From the NCBI RefSeq assembly GCF_002305895.1, contig NZ_CP022203.1, positions 6,544,001 through 6,608,000 on the forward strand: a stretch of 64,000 nucleotides of DNA. Reading direction: 5' to 3'. A program made the position numbers and the translations under genes. Shown here piece after piece: positions 8,969 through 19,768 of the stretch. Under the pieces are notes generated by a model. The model did no database searches. It was not told where the DNA came from and worked only from the letters and a program-made list of their open reading frames with translations. This DNA is from Corallococcus macrosporus DSM 14697 (GTDB taxonomy: Bacteria; Myxococcota; Myxococcia; Myxococcales; Myxococcaceae). Numbering within the stretch: position 1 is the stretch's first letter; every line of letters starts with the position of its first letter.

Positions 8969-9525
8969 CAAACCTCCATGACCTCCTTCTCCTTCTTCTT
9001 CACGATTTCATCCACCTGCGCGATGCCCGCGTCGGTCTGCTTCTGCACCGTCTCGGTGATGCGCTTGTGGTCGTCCTCGGTGATCTTCTTGTCCTTGAGC
9101 TGCGTCTTCAGCGCCTCGTTCGCGTCGCGGCGGAGGTTGCGGATGGCGACCTTGAACTCCTCGCCCTTGGTCTTCACCTGCTTGGCGATGTCCTTGCGGC
9201 GCTCCTCGGTGAGCGGCGGGAAGGGCAGGCGAATCATCTCGCCGTCGTTCATCGGGTTGATGCCCAGGTTCGCCTCGCGCAGCGCCTTCTCGATGTCCTT
9301 GAGGACGCTCTTCTCCCACGGCTTGATGGTGATGAGCCGGGGCTCGGGCGCGTTGACGCTGGCCACGCCGGACAGCGGCGTCGGCGTGCCGTAGTAGTCC
9401 ACCCGGACGCCATCCAGGATGGCGATGCTGGCGCGGCCCGTGCGGACCTTCGTCAGGTCCGTGCGCAGGCCCTCGAGCGACTTGTCGATACGGCCCTTCA
9501 GTTCGGCGACGACGTCTCCACTCAT
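8968..9525 (-). CDS. frr: Ribosome recycling factor
   Basis: A 185-residue protein matching the full RRF family. Diagnostic segments include TKVRTGRAS, YYGTPTPLSGVASVNAPEPRL (positions about 45-65), GINPMNDGEMIRLPFPPLTEERRKD and the C-terminal helix IVKKKEKEVMEV. RRF works with EF-G to split the post-termination ribosome so that subunits can be reused. ATG 9525 has AGGAGAG a few bases upstream. It follows pyrH by 38 bases on the same strand, the common pyrH-frr arrangement, and its stop overlaps the start of the next gene. Confidence 0.97.
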   Translation of the reverse strand: MSGDVVAELKGRIDKSLEGLRTDLTKVRTGRASIAILDGVRVDYYGTPTPLSGVASVNAPEPRLITIKPWEKSVLKDIEKALREANLGINPMNDGEMIRLPFPPLTEERRKDIAKQVKTKGEEFKVAIRNLRRDANEALKTQLKDKKITEDDHKRITETVQKQTDAGIAQVDEIVKKKEKEVMEV

Positions 9526-9563
9526 TGCGTTCTCTCCTTGAGTGCTTGCCGGTGGGTCGGGGC

Positions 9564-10316
9564 TCAGGCCCAGACCGTCTCGCTGCCACCCACCAACGTA
9601 CCAATGTCCCCGTCACCCAACACCGCGCGGCGGATGTTGCCCCGCTGCGTCAGGTCGAACACGATGATGGGCAGCTTGTTGTCCATGCACAGCGAGATGG
9701 CCGTGGAGTCCATGACGTTGAGATTCTGCTTCAACACGTCCATGTACGTCAGCGACCGATAGCGCCGCGCGTTGGGGTCCTTCTTCGGGTCCGCGCTGTA
9801 CACCCCGTCCACCTTGGTCGCCTTGAGGATGACCTCCGCGTTGATTTCCATGGCGCGGAGGGAGGCGGCGGTGTCCGTGGTGAAGTACGGGTTGCCGGTG
9901 CCCGCCGCGAAAATCACGACGCGGCCCTTCTCCAGGTGGCGCACCGCGCGCCGGCGGATGTACGGCTCGGCGATCTGCTCCATCTTGATGGCGGACAGCA
10001 CGCGCGTGTGCAGGCCCTTCTTCTCCAGCGCGTCCTGCATGGCCATGGAGTTGATGCAGGTGGCCAGCATGCCCATGTAGTCGGCGCTGGCGCGGTCCAT
10101 GCCCTCCGTGGCGCCCGCGACGCCCCGGAAGATGTTGCCGCCGCCAATCACCAGGGCCACCTCCACCCCGGCCTGCGACAGCTCGATGACTTCCTCGGCG
10201 ATGCCCATCAGCGTGGGCGGATGGATGCCGTACTTCCCCTCCCCCATCAGGGCCTCGCCCGAGAGCTTGAGGAGGATGCGCTTATACGGGAGCGGCTTCT
10301 TCGTGTCGGAGGACAT
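9564..10316 (-). CDS. pyrH: UMP kinase
   Basis: A 250-residue amino-acid-kinase-fold enzyme that phosphorylates UMP to UDP in pyrimidine nucleotide synthesis. Family motifs are complete: [14 protein letters not shown] for phosphate binding, [24 protein letters not shown], the [13 protein letters not shown] loop binding UMP, and [13 protein letters not shown]. The bacterial enzyme is a hexamer regulated by GTP and UTP. The gene lies directly upstream of frr and is separated from tsf by about 220 bases holding a strong hairpin, so pyrH-frr is probably its own transcription unit. Confidence 0.97.
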   Translation of the reverse strand: MSSDTKKPLPYKRILLKLSGEALMGEGKYGIHPPTLMGIAEEVIELSQAGVEVALVIGGGNIFRGVAGATEGMDRASADYMGMLATCINSMAMQDALEKKGLHTRVLSAIKMEQIAEPYIRRRAVRHLEKGRVVIFAAGTGNPYFTTDTAASLRAMEINAEVILKATKVDGVYSADPKKDPNARRYRSLTYMDVLKQNLNVMDSTAISLCMDNKLPIIVFDLTQRGNIRRAVLGDGDIGTLVGGSETVWA

Positions 10317-10431
10317 GCGCCATCGCTTCTATCCCCCGCTCCGCGAGGGATCAACGCTGGAGTCGGTGGGCCCACCCCGCATCGTCCGCTGGCGGTCGCC
10401 CGGGGAGGGGCCAATCGGACCCGCAAAAGCG

Positions 10432-10486
10432 AGGGCCGCGTCGCCCGGACGCCCCGTGTGGGGCGCTCTCCGGGGCGCGCGGCCCT
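10432..10486 (-). terminator. Branched hairpin downstream of tsf
   Basis: A 9-bp outer stem (AGGGCCGCG with its complement at 10478-10486) encloses a second hairpin, GCCCC-gtgt-GGGGC at 10451-10464. It lies 49 bases beyond the tsf stop on the minus strand and before pyrH, where an end of the rpsB-tsf transcript is expected. No U tract follows. The rest of 10317-10534 holds no gene. Confidence 0.5.
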
Positions 10487-10534
10487 TGTCAGCCCTGCGT
10501 CCAGGCTCGCGGCCCCAGGGGGACCGCGGAGGCC

Positions 10535-11188
10535 TTACGCCTGGCCCAGCGTCTTGGCGACTTCAGCGGCGAGGTCGTCCTTCTTCTTCTCGATGCCCTC
10601 ACCCACCTCGTAGCGGACGAAGCGGCGCACGGAGACCTTCTCGCCAATCTTCGCGGCGCGCTCGGAGATCATCTCGCCGACCTTCTTCTTGTCGTCCTTC
10701 ACCCAGAGCTGGTCCACGAGGCAGACGCCCTCGTAGTACTTCTCCATCTTCCCGACGAGGATCTTCTCCAGCATCGCCTCGGGCTTGCCCTGCTGCTTCA
10801 GGATCTCCCGCTGGATGTCCTTCTCCTTGTCCAGGTTGTCCGTGGGGACCTCCTCACGGCGGACGAACTTGGGGTTGGCCGCGGCGATCTGCATGGCCAC
10901 GTCCTTCACCAGCTCCTGGAAGTCGGGGTTGCGGGCGACGAAGTCCGTCTCGCAGTTCACCTCGACGATGACGCCGATGCGGCCACCGTGGACGTAGGTG
11001 CCGACGACGCCCTCGGCGGCGACGCGGCCTTCCTTGCCAGCGGACTTGGCGATGCCCTTCTTGCGCAGCCACTCCTCGGCCTTGGCGAAGTCGCCACCGG
11101 ACTCGGAGAGCGCCTTCTTGCAGTCCATCATGCCCGCGTTGGTCCGCTCGCGGAGTTCCTTCACCATCTGGGCGCTTACTTCGGCCAT
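10535..11188 (-). CDS. tsf: Translation elongation factor Ts (short form)
   Basis: A 217-residue EF-Ts, the nucleotide exchange factor for EF-Tu. The N-terminal UBA-like module is clear (MVKELRERTNAGMMDCKKAL, then GGDFAKAEEWLRKKG), and the core includes GVIVEVNCETDFVARN, the sequence that contacts EF-Tu. At 217 residues it is shorter than the 283 of E. coli and resembles the compact form. ATG 11188 is supported by AGGAGA upstream; a longer frame to 11308 has no such site. It lies downstream of rpsB in the conserved order, separated by 156 bases with a hairpin. Confidence 0.96.
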   Translation of the reverse strand: MAEVSAQMVKELRERTNAGMMDCKKALSESGGDFAKAEEWLRKKGIAKSAGKEGRVAAEGVVGTYVHGGRIGVIVEVNCETDFVARNPDFQELVKDVAMQIAAANPKFVRREEVPTDNLDKEKDIQREILKQQGKPEAMLEKILVGKMEKYYEGVCLVDQLWVKDDKKKVGEMISERAAKIGEKVSVRRFVRYEVGEGIEKKKDDLAAEVAKTLGQA

Positions 11189-11278
11189 TGTCGTCTCCTG
11201 CCTCCGCCACCCATGGGCGCGCCGCGCCGGACGGAGCATTGCAAGTTCAGGGGGATACTGCGTACCAGGGAAACAGAG

Positions 11279-11316
11279 GCGGCCGGGGAGCTGGCAAACG
11301 CTCGCCACCCGGCCGC
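11279..11316 (-). terminator. Hairpin between rpsB and tsf (attenuator candidate)
   Basis: A 9-bp perfect stem, GCGGCCGGG at 11279-11287 pairing with CCCGGCCGC at 11308-11316, with a 20-base loop. It lies about 28 bases past the rpsB stop. Its place between two cotranscribed translation genes suggests partial termination or message processing that sets the S2 to EF-Ts ratio. Confidence 0.4.
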
Positions 11317-11344
11317 TTCGGCACTGACGTGAGGAAAGGGACGG

Positions 11345-12316
11345 CTACTCGGCCGCCGCCTCACCCTCGGGAGCGGCCTCGGCGGCCGGCTCGGCGGCGA
11401 CAGGGGCCGCGCCCTTCATCTCGACGAGGGGACCACGGCGGTCGCCGCCACGGTCACCGCCACGGTCACGACGGTCGTCGCGGCGGTCGCCACGGCGCGG
11501 ACCCCGGCGGTCATCACGGCGGTCGCCACGGTCGTCACGGCCCTCGCGCTCCTCCTGCTCGTCGCGCTCGGCGGCGCCCGAGGCGCGGTAACGCGCGGCG
11601 CCCTCGAGGCAGGACTCGGCGATCTTCGAGGTGAAGAGCTTGATGGAGCGGATGGCGTCGTCGTTGCCAGGGATGACGAAGTCGATGCCGTCCGGATCGC
11701 AGTTGGTGTCCACCAGACCGATGACCGGGATGCCCAGGCGGCCGGCCTCGTGGATGGCGATGTGCTCCTTCTTCGGGTCGATGACGAAGACGCAGCGGGG
11801 CAGCTTGTTCATCTCCTTCACGCCGCCCAGGTTCTTCTCCAGCTTCTCGCGCTCACGCTCGAGCTGGGCGACTTCCTTCTTGGGCAGGCGCTCGAAGGTG
11901 CCGTCCTCGGCCATCTTCTCCAGCGTCTTCAGGCGGTCGATGCCCTGCTTGATGGTCTTGAAGTTGGTCAGCGTGCCACCCAGCCAGCGGCTGGTGACGA
12001 AGAACTGGCCGGCGCGCGCAGCCTCCTCGCGGACCACGTCCTGCGCCTGCTTCTTGGTGCCGACGAAGAGCACCGAGCCACCGCGCGCGGTGATGTCCGC
12101 CACGAAGCGGAACGCCGAGCGGGCCAGCACGACCGTCTTCTGGAGGTCGATGATGTAGATGCCGTTGCGGGCGCCGAAGATGAAGGGCTTCATCTTCGGG
12201 TTCCAGCGCTTCGTCTGGTGGCCGAAGTGAACACCGGCCTCCAGGAGCTGCCTCATCGTGATGCCACCGGCGGCGGCCATCGCCTGCTGCTGCGTCTGCG
12301 TGTCCTGCGTTTCCAT
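11345..12316 (-). CDS. rpsB: 30S ribosomal protein S2 with Arg/Asp-rich C-terminal extension
   Basis: A 323-residue S2. The core, residues about 16-255, is canonical: [73 protein letters not shown]2 sits between the head and body of the 30S subunit and is needed for bS1 binding. The remaining 65-70 residues are unusual: a run rich in Arg, Asp and Gly ([16 protein letters not shown] and similar) followed by an acidic Ala/Glu tail, while typical S2 proteins end near 240-260. ATG 12316 has GGAGAG upstream. tsf follows in the usual order. Confidence 0.95.
   Translation of the reverse strand: METQDTQTQQQAMAAAGGITMRQLLEAGVHFGHQTKRWNPKMKPFIFGARNGIYIIDLQKTVVLARSAFRFVADITARGGSVLFVGTKKQAQDVVREEAARAGQFFVTSRWLGGTLTNFKTIKQGIDRLKTLEKMAEDGTFERLPKKEVAQLEREREKLEKNLGGVKEMNKLPRCVFVIDPKKEHIAIHEAGRLGIPVIGLVDTNCDPDGIDFVIPGNDDAIRSIKLFTSKIAESCLEGAARYRASGAAERDEQEEREGRDDRGDRRDDRRGPRRGDRRDDRRDRGGDRGGDRRGPLVEMKGAAPVAAEPAAEAAPEGEAAAE
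11430..11560. repeat. Low-complexity cggtcg/cggtca repeats in the 3' part of rpsB
   Basis: Imperfect tandem copies of 9-15 base units of the kind cggtcgccgccacgg run through this stretch and encode the Arg/Asp/Gly-rich extension of S2. The repetition is visible directly in the DNA and suggests growth by slippage. Confidence 0.65.
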
Positions 12317-12700
12317 GTCGTCTCTCCGGTTGTTCCGCCACGCCCGAGCAAACCTTCCGGCCGAAACGCCCGGAGGAGGAGTCCCTCTCCGCGAGGAGAG
12401 GCCCCCACCCACGGAGGCACCGGCGACCGGCACGGACGTGTGTGTAGTGGGTGCTGCCTGGGGTGAACCACCCCCGACCCCATACCGTGGGGCGGGGGGT
12501 CCTTAACAGAACCCCTCCGGGCCGCGCAAGCTTCGCCGCACCGCCCGTCCGGGCAGGGACGGCGCGTGCCGCTCCCCCGCCCTGCCGCCGTCCCAGCCAG
12601 CCCCTGGGCCGGGCTGGAACGGCACCGGCGCGGGGCCTCCCCTCCCGGGTTGGCGCCGCGCCGGCGTCCTGCACGGTGCGTCCGTCAGGCTGCCCGCGTC
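12317..12700. other. Non-coding gap between secA and rpsB
   Basis: This 384-base gap must hold the end of the secA transcript and the promoter and leader of rpsB. A nested GC-rich inverted repeat at 12476-12501 (GACCCC with GGGGTC, enclosing CCCC and GGGG) could be a leader or operator structure. I could not identify a convincing -35/-10 pair, and no protein-coding frame stands out. Confidence 0.5.
12587..12623 (-). terminator. Hairpin downstream of secA
   Basis: Twelve-base arms GCCGTCCCAGCC (12587-12598) and GGCTGGAACGGC (12612-12623) pair with a single mismatch. The structure lies about 78 bases beyond the secA stop on the minus strand. There is no U tract. Confidence 0.4.
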
Positions 12701-15523
<2,823 letters not shown>

Positions 15524-15693
15524 TCGGTCGGCTCTCTCGCCGGAGAATCCTCGAAGGACGGCGGCGAGTGAAGGGAAATCCCTGGAGGTGTAAGGGAGAA
15601 ACGTATGGAAACCACGTGCGTCCGCCGAAACTTCCACCCGGCAGGCCGCCCACCACGCAGCGGCTCAGAGTAAAGCGGAACCCGGCCCACGCA

Positions 15694-16896
15694 ATGTCCC
15701 CCACACGAAATCAACGCCGAGGCCCCTCCCGGCCTTCACGACGCCCTCCCCCCCGCCGCCCCGGGCGCCCCGGTGCGCCCGTCAACCGCCAGGGCCCTGC
15801 CCCAGGGGGCAAGCCTCCTGCACACGCCGCGCCGCCCGCCCCCAGAGTCCCTCCTCGGGCGAAGGTCCCATCCCTGCCGGCCCGGACGCTGGCCGCCCGG
15901 CCCGGGCGCTGGCTGTGGACGTGCCGCGCGGGCTTCGAGCCCCACCTCTTCGAGGAGCTGGAGTGGGCCGGCGCCCAGCCGCGCCTCCTGGGCGAGGCCC
16001 TGGTGGAGAGCGACGCCGTCGCCGGGCCACCTCCGGCCTTCGCGCGCGCGGGTTACGCCGTCGTGGCCACGCTGACGGCCACCGCCCCCGAAGCCGTGGC
16101 CGGGGCCGCGGCCCAGGCCGTGCTGGCGCTCCGCGACCGGGCCCCGTGGGTCGTCCAGGCCTTCACGCCCGACACACCTCGCGGCAACGCCCTGGCGCCC
16201 ATCGCCGACGCGCTGGAGTCCGCCGTGGGCGCACTGCTGCCGCTGGAGCGGCGCGTCGAGGATGCCCAGCGGGCGCGCGAGGCCGGTGCCCTGCTGGTGG
16301 CCCTGTGCGTGGCGCCGGACGACGTGACGGTGGTGGGCGCGGTGCAAGCGCGCGAGGCCCTGTCCCTGGCGGCGGGCGGACGCAGGCGGATGCGGCGGGC
16401 GGGCGATGCGCCCTCGCGCGCGGCCATGAAGCTGGAGGAGGCGCTGGACGGCCTGGCCTTCGAGCCCGGACGCGGCGACGTCTGCGTGGACCTGGGCGCG
16501 GCGCCGGGCGGGTGGACGCAGCGGCTGGTGAGCCGCGGCGCGAAGGTGGTGGCGGTGGACCCGGCCCGGCTGATGCCGGAGCTGACGGGAAATCCGCGCG
16601 TGAAGCACGTCCAGGAGAGCGCCTTCGCCTATGCGCCCGACGAGCCGGCCGACTGGCTCTTCTGCGACATGGCGTGGCGCCCCCTGGAGGTGGCGCAGCT
16701 GCTGGCCAAGTGGGGGCGCCGCGGCTGGGCCCGGCACCTGGTGGCCAACATCAAGCTGCCCATGAAGGACAAGAACCCCCTCCTCCTTCGCGTGCGCCAC
16801 ACGCTCGTCCAGGAGGGCGGCTGGGAGGGCCTCACCGTCCGCCAGCTCTACCATGACCGGGATGAAGTCACCGTCACCGCGCACAAGATGAAGTGA
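15694..16896 (+). CDS. rlmM: RlmM-type 23S rRNA 2'-O-methyltransferase
   Basis: A 400-residue protein. After about 65 Arg/Pro-rich, probably disordered residues comes a THUMP-like region (TCRAGFEPHLFEEL onward) and a Rossmann methyltransferase domain with the SAM site DLGAAPGGWT. The K-D-K-E tetrad of 2'-O-methyltransferases is present: Lys in SRAAMKLEEAL, Asp in LFCDMAWRP, Lys in VANIKLPMK and Glu in YHDRDEVTVTAHK. In E. coli RlmM modifies C2498 of 23S rRNA with SAM. The gene is divergent from secA across about 170 bases. The ATG at 15694 is the most plausible start, although its ribosome binding site is weak. The exact target nucleotide here is assumed from the family. Confidence 0.82.
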   Translation: MSPTRNQRRGPSRPSRRPPPRRPGRPGAPVNRQGPAPGGKPPAHAAPPAPRVPPRAKVPSLPARTLAARPGRWLWTCRAGFEPHLFEELEWAGAQPRLLGEALVESDAVAGPPPAFARAGYAVVATLTATAPEAVAGAAAQAVLALRDRAPWVVQAFTPDTPRGNALAPIADALESAVGALLPLERRVEDAQRAREAGALLVALCVAPDDVTVVGAVQAREALSLAAGGRRRMRRAGDAPSRAAMKLEEALDGLAFEPGRGDVCVDLGAAPGGWTQRLVSRGAKVVAVDPARLMPELTGNPRVKHVQESAFAYAPDEPADWLFCDMAWRPLEVAQLLAKWGRRGWARHLVANIKLPMKDKNPLLLRVRHTLVQEGGWEGLTVRQLYHDRDEVTVTAHKMK

Positions 16897-16938
16897 GGCC
16901 CTGCGCCCTGGCGGCGGACGCGCTACACAAGGAGCGCA

Positions 16939-17643
16939 ATGCCCTACCCGCTCGACGACGCCACGGCCACCGCCCTCATCGCCCTGAACCCCTGGGTGCT
17001 CACCCGCAGCCCCCAGGCCCCGGTGCAGGCCGCCGTGGAGGTGCTCGTCCAGGCGGAGCAGGCCCGGCGCGGCCAGCCGGACGCCAAGACGGGCGCGCTC
17101 CAGGTGCCGGCCCTCACCCAGGGCAACCTCCTCAAGGAGGAGTACGACGTGTCCACGCACGCCCACCATGACGGGTGGCGCGTGGGCGCCGTCATCGCCG
17201 ACGTACAGGGGATGATCAACGTCAACGCCCGCTTCGGCTTCCCCACCGGGGACGCGGTGCTGCGCGCCACCGTGGAGTCCCTGTCCGCGCAGTACCCCGG
17301 CGCCAAGGTGGTGCGCATCCACGCGGACGCCTTCGCCGCCCTGCTGGTGCCCACCTCCCAGCTCACGGTGGAGGAGCACCTCGCCGCGCCCACGCGGGAG
17401 CGGCTGGCGCAGGACGTGCGCCGCGTGCTGCCCGAGGGCACACCCGACGCGGACGTGCCGTCATGGACGGTGAGCCTGCTGGAGCTGACGGTGGACGCGC
17501 CTTCCCACTGGCAGGTGCTGGGCCCGCTGCTGTGGGCGGAGCTGGAGCGCACCCACGTCATGGAGCGCACCGGCCGCGCGCGGGGACTTCAGCGCCGGAG
17601 CATCCGGCTGGATGGCGCCATCCCGGGGCCCGCGACGCTCTGA
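16939..17643 (+). CDS. Degenerate GGDEF-like domain protein
   Basis: A 234-residue soluble protein. Residues about 81-140 follow the diguanylate cyclase pattern: GAVIADVQGMINVNARFGF aligns with the metal and substrate helix, PTGDAVLRATVESL with the GDAVLR helix, and VVRIHADAFAALLVP with the catalytic loop. The catalytic motif itself is HADAF at 128-132 instead of GGDEF, so GTP turnover is not expected. A binding or regulatory role is more likely. It follows the rRNA methyltransferase by 42 bases on the same strand and converges with the M23 peptidase gene. Family assignment rests on pattern alone. Confidence 0.6.
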   Translation: MPYPLDDATATALIALNPWVLTRSPQAPVQAAVEVLVQAEQARRGQPDAKTGALQVPALTQGNLLKEEYDVSTHAHHDGWRVGAVIADVQGMINVNARFGFPTGDAVLRATVESLSAQYPGAKVVRIHADAFAALLVPTSQLTVEEHLAAPTRERLAQDVRRVLPEGTPDADVPSWTVSLLELTVDAPSHWQVLGPLLWAELERTHVMERTGRARGLQRRSIRLDGAIPGPATL

Positions 17644-17733
17644 GGCCACGCGGAACGCACCTGGCGGGGCGTCACTTCATGCGCTCCCGGAGCCCGGAGG
17701 ACTTCCACGGGAAAGCGCCCTTGCGGAGCGCAG

Positions 17734-17756
17734 CGCCTCGGCACACCGCCGAGGCG
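17734..17756. terminator. Bidirectional hairpin between convergent genes
   Basis: A perfect 9-bp stem (CGCCTCGGC and its complement) with loop ACACC lies in the 130-base gap between the GGDEF-like gene and the M23 peptidase gene, close to the stop of the latter. It could serve both transcripts. Confidence 0.5.
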
Positions 17757-17773
17757 TCGCGCGTCCTCGCCGG

Positions 17774-18691
17774 TTACTCCTCGAGGATGAACTTGCGCGG
17801 GTTCTGCCCGATGCCGTTGACGCGGACCTCGTAGTGGAGGTGCGGACCGGTGGAGCGGCCGGTGTTGCCGACGGCGGCGATGTGCATGCCGCGCTTCACC
17901 TTGTCGCCAGCCTTCACCAGCATCTTCGACAGGTGGCCGTAGCGCGTCTTGATGCCGTAGCCGTGGTCGATGACGAGCACGTTGCCGTAGCCGCCCTCCA
18001 GCCCCGCGAACACCACCGTGCCGTCCGACGGCGCGTAGACTTCCTTGCCGTGCGGCGCCGCGATGTCCATGCCGCCGTGCATGACGCGGTCGGCGGTGTA
18101 CGGGTCCAGGCGCGAGCCGAAATCGCTCGTCACCCAGCCGCGCGCGGGCCAGATGGACGGCGTGGAGGCCAGCAGCGACTTCTGGTCCTGGAAGTAGGCC
18201 TGCAGTTCCTGGAGGCTCTGCTCCTGGCGGGTGGCTTCCGCGCTCAGGCGATCCAACCGGCCCATCAGCGCCTTGGGCGTCTCCGTGGAGGTGAGCTGCG
18301 TGAATTGCGTGTCCGTCGCCGGCGCCGTCGTGCCCGCCTCGGGCTCCGTCGGGCCCATGGCCAGGTTGCGCTGCGGATCCGACAGCAGCGTCACCGCGCG
18401 CAGCTTCTGGTCGAAGCGCTCCACCCGGTCCAACGTGGAGCCGATGTGCTCGATGCGCTCACGCACCGACTTGAGCTGCGAGCGCAGCGTCAGGTTCTCC
18501 TCGCGGAGGATGCGATTCTCGGAGGCGTCCGCGGCCACCTGGAAGTAGTGGACGCTCGCACCCACACCCAGTCCCACCACGAGCATCAGCCCCATCCCCA
18601 CCTGGGTGAGGAAGGACCGCTGGATGGTGTACCGCTTGACCGGAGCGTCATGGTCCGGAATCACCATCAGTGTGAAGGACTTTTTCGCCAC
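17774..18691 (-). CDS. Membrane-anchored M23 family metallopeptidase
   Basis: A 305-residue protein with a short cytoplasmic N-terminus, one membrane segment at about 28-50 and a helical, probably coiled-coil region at 55-105, so the peptidase domain faces the periplasm. Residues about 185-300 form the LytM/M23 domain with all zinc ligands: H and D in HGGMDIAAPHG and the HxH of GPHLHYEVRVNG. Family members either cut peptidoglycan cross-links or, when degenerate, activate amidases; here the ligands are intact. The start is GTG 18691 with GGGGAGC upstream. The gene lies downstream of the PP2C phosphatase gene but is separated from it by a terminator hairpin. Confidence 0.88.
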   Translation of the reverse strand: MAKKSFTLMVIPDHDAPVKRYTIQRSFLTQVGMGLMLVVGLGVGASVHYFQVAADASENRILREENLTLRSQLKSVRERIEHIGSTLDRVERFDQKLRAVTLLSDPQRNLAMGPTEPEAGTTAPATDTQFTQLTSTETPKALMGRLDRLSAEATRQEQSLQELQAYFQDQKSLLASTPSIWPARGWVTSDFGSRLDPYTADRVMHGGMDIAAPHGKEVYAPSDGTVVFAGLEGGYGNVLVIDHGYGIKTRYGHLSKMLVKAGDKVKRGMHIAAVGNTGRSTGPHLHYEVRVNGIGQNPRKFILEE

Positions 18692-18861
18692 GGGACAGCT
18701 CCCCTGCTTGCGTGGGACTTCTGGCGCAGCAAGCTAAGTCGCTTGCTCGCGCGCAACACCTCCCCCCGCCGCCTACCCCTCCCGCTTCGTCGCCCACCGG
18801 CATTTCGCTTCGGCTGGAAACGTTGGGGCAGCTACCACTCACATTCCAAGAGTGTCAAGGT

Positions 18862-18887
18862 CAACAGACCCGCAGGGAGGTCTGTTG
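18862..18887 (-). terminator. Hairpin terminator after the PP2C phosphatase gene
   Basis: Perfect 9-bp arms CAACAGACC and GGTCTGTTG with an 8-base loop, 24 bases past the phosphatase stop on the minus strand. The 219-base gap 18692-18910 should also hold the promoter of the M23 peptidase gene; I could not pick a convincing -10/-35. Confidence 0.6.
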
Positions 18888-18910
18888 GCCACATACAGAC
18901 TCCGGGTGTG

Positions 18911-19750
18911 TCAGGCCTCCACCCGCACCACGATGACGGTGATGTTGTCGTCGCCGCCGCGCTCGTTGGCGAAGTCGACGAGACGCTTGGGGACCTCGTC
19001 GAAGGTCCGCGCCTTCACCACCGTTTCGTGGATCTCCCGGTCCTCCATCATGTTCGCGAGGCCGTCCGAACAGAGGAGGAAGACGTCCCCGGGCTCCGAC
19101 ACCAGCCCCATGACGTCCACCTGGACCTCTTCTTCGAAGCCCACGGAGCGGGTGATGATGTTCTTGTAGCGGGAGTGCTTCGCCTCTTCCGGGGTAATCA
19201 TCCCGGCCTTGATCTGCTCGTTGACCAGCGAGTGGTCCTCGGAGATCTGCTGGATGAGGTCGCCGCGGATGAGGTACGCGCGGCTGTCCCCCACGTGGGC
19301 GAAGAAGACGTGCTCGTCGCGCACCACCAGGGAGATGACGGTGGTGCCCATGCCGGACAGCCGCGCGTCCTCCTGCGCGGCCGTGAAGATGGCCAGACAG
19401 GCCCGCTCCACGGCGGTGCGGAGCGCCTCCGGAATCGGAGAGTCCTGGAGGTTCGGGACGGAGAGGAAGGGGTTGTCCTTCCCTTCCCGCGCCCGGCGCA
19501 TCTCCTTGTCGATGGTCTCCACCGCGATGCGGGACGCAGTACCGCCGCCCGCATGGCCGCCCATTCCGTCGGCCACGACGTAGAGCTGGAGCTCATCATC
19601 AATGAGGAAGCTGTCCTCGTTGTGATTACGTTTACGCCCGACATCCGTCAGGCCGGCGGAGATTATTTTCAAGCGGGAGGCCGCGGTCTGCCCTGCGGTG
19701 CTGGACACACCCGGGATGCTATGTGAGGCCCAAGCATGGGGCAAGGACAC
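18911..19750 (-). CDS. PP2C-type serine/threonine protein phosphatase
   Basis: A 279-residue PPM-family phosphatase, cytoplasmic. The metal-binding motifs are complete: TDVGRKRNHNEDSF, VVADGMGGHAGG, SGMGTTVISLVV, FFAHVGDSRAYLIR, the variable-loop region SEDHSLVNEQI, LLCSDGLANMM and RGGDDNITVIVVRV. Such enzymes reverse Ser/Thr kinase signalling, which is abundant in myxobacteria. The annotated GTG at 19750 adds about 28 residues before the first strand; a GTG at 19708 is an alternative. The recN gene ends 18 bases upstream, so the two could share a transcript. No kinase gene is adjacent. Confidence 0.9.
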   Translation of the reverse strand: MSLPHAWASHSIPGVSSTAGQTAASRLKIISAGLTDVGRKRNHNEDSFLIDDELQLYVVADGMGGHAGGGTASRIAVETIDKEMRRAREGKDNPFLSVPNLQDSPIPEALRTAVERACLAIFTAAQEDARLSGMGTTVISLVVRDEHVFFAHVGDSRAYLIRGDLIQQISEDHSLVNEQIKAGMITPEEAKHSRYKNIITRSVGFEEEVQVDVMGLVSEPGDVFLLCSDGLANMMEDREIHETVVKARTFDEVPKRLVDFANERGGDDNITVIVVRVEA

Positions 19751-19768
19751 GGATGCACCGAGTGCACT

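Noticed and set aside
12440-12502. A riboswitch or ribosomal-protein leader RNA before rpsB
   Set aside because: A nested inverted repeat is visible, but no transcript start can be placed and no known leader motif could be matched by eye.
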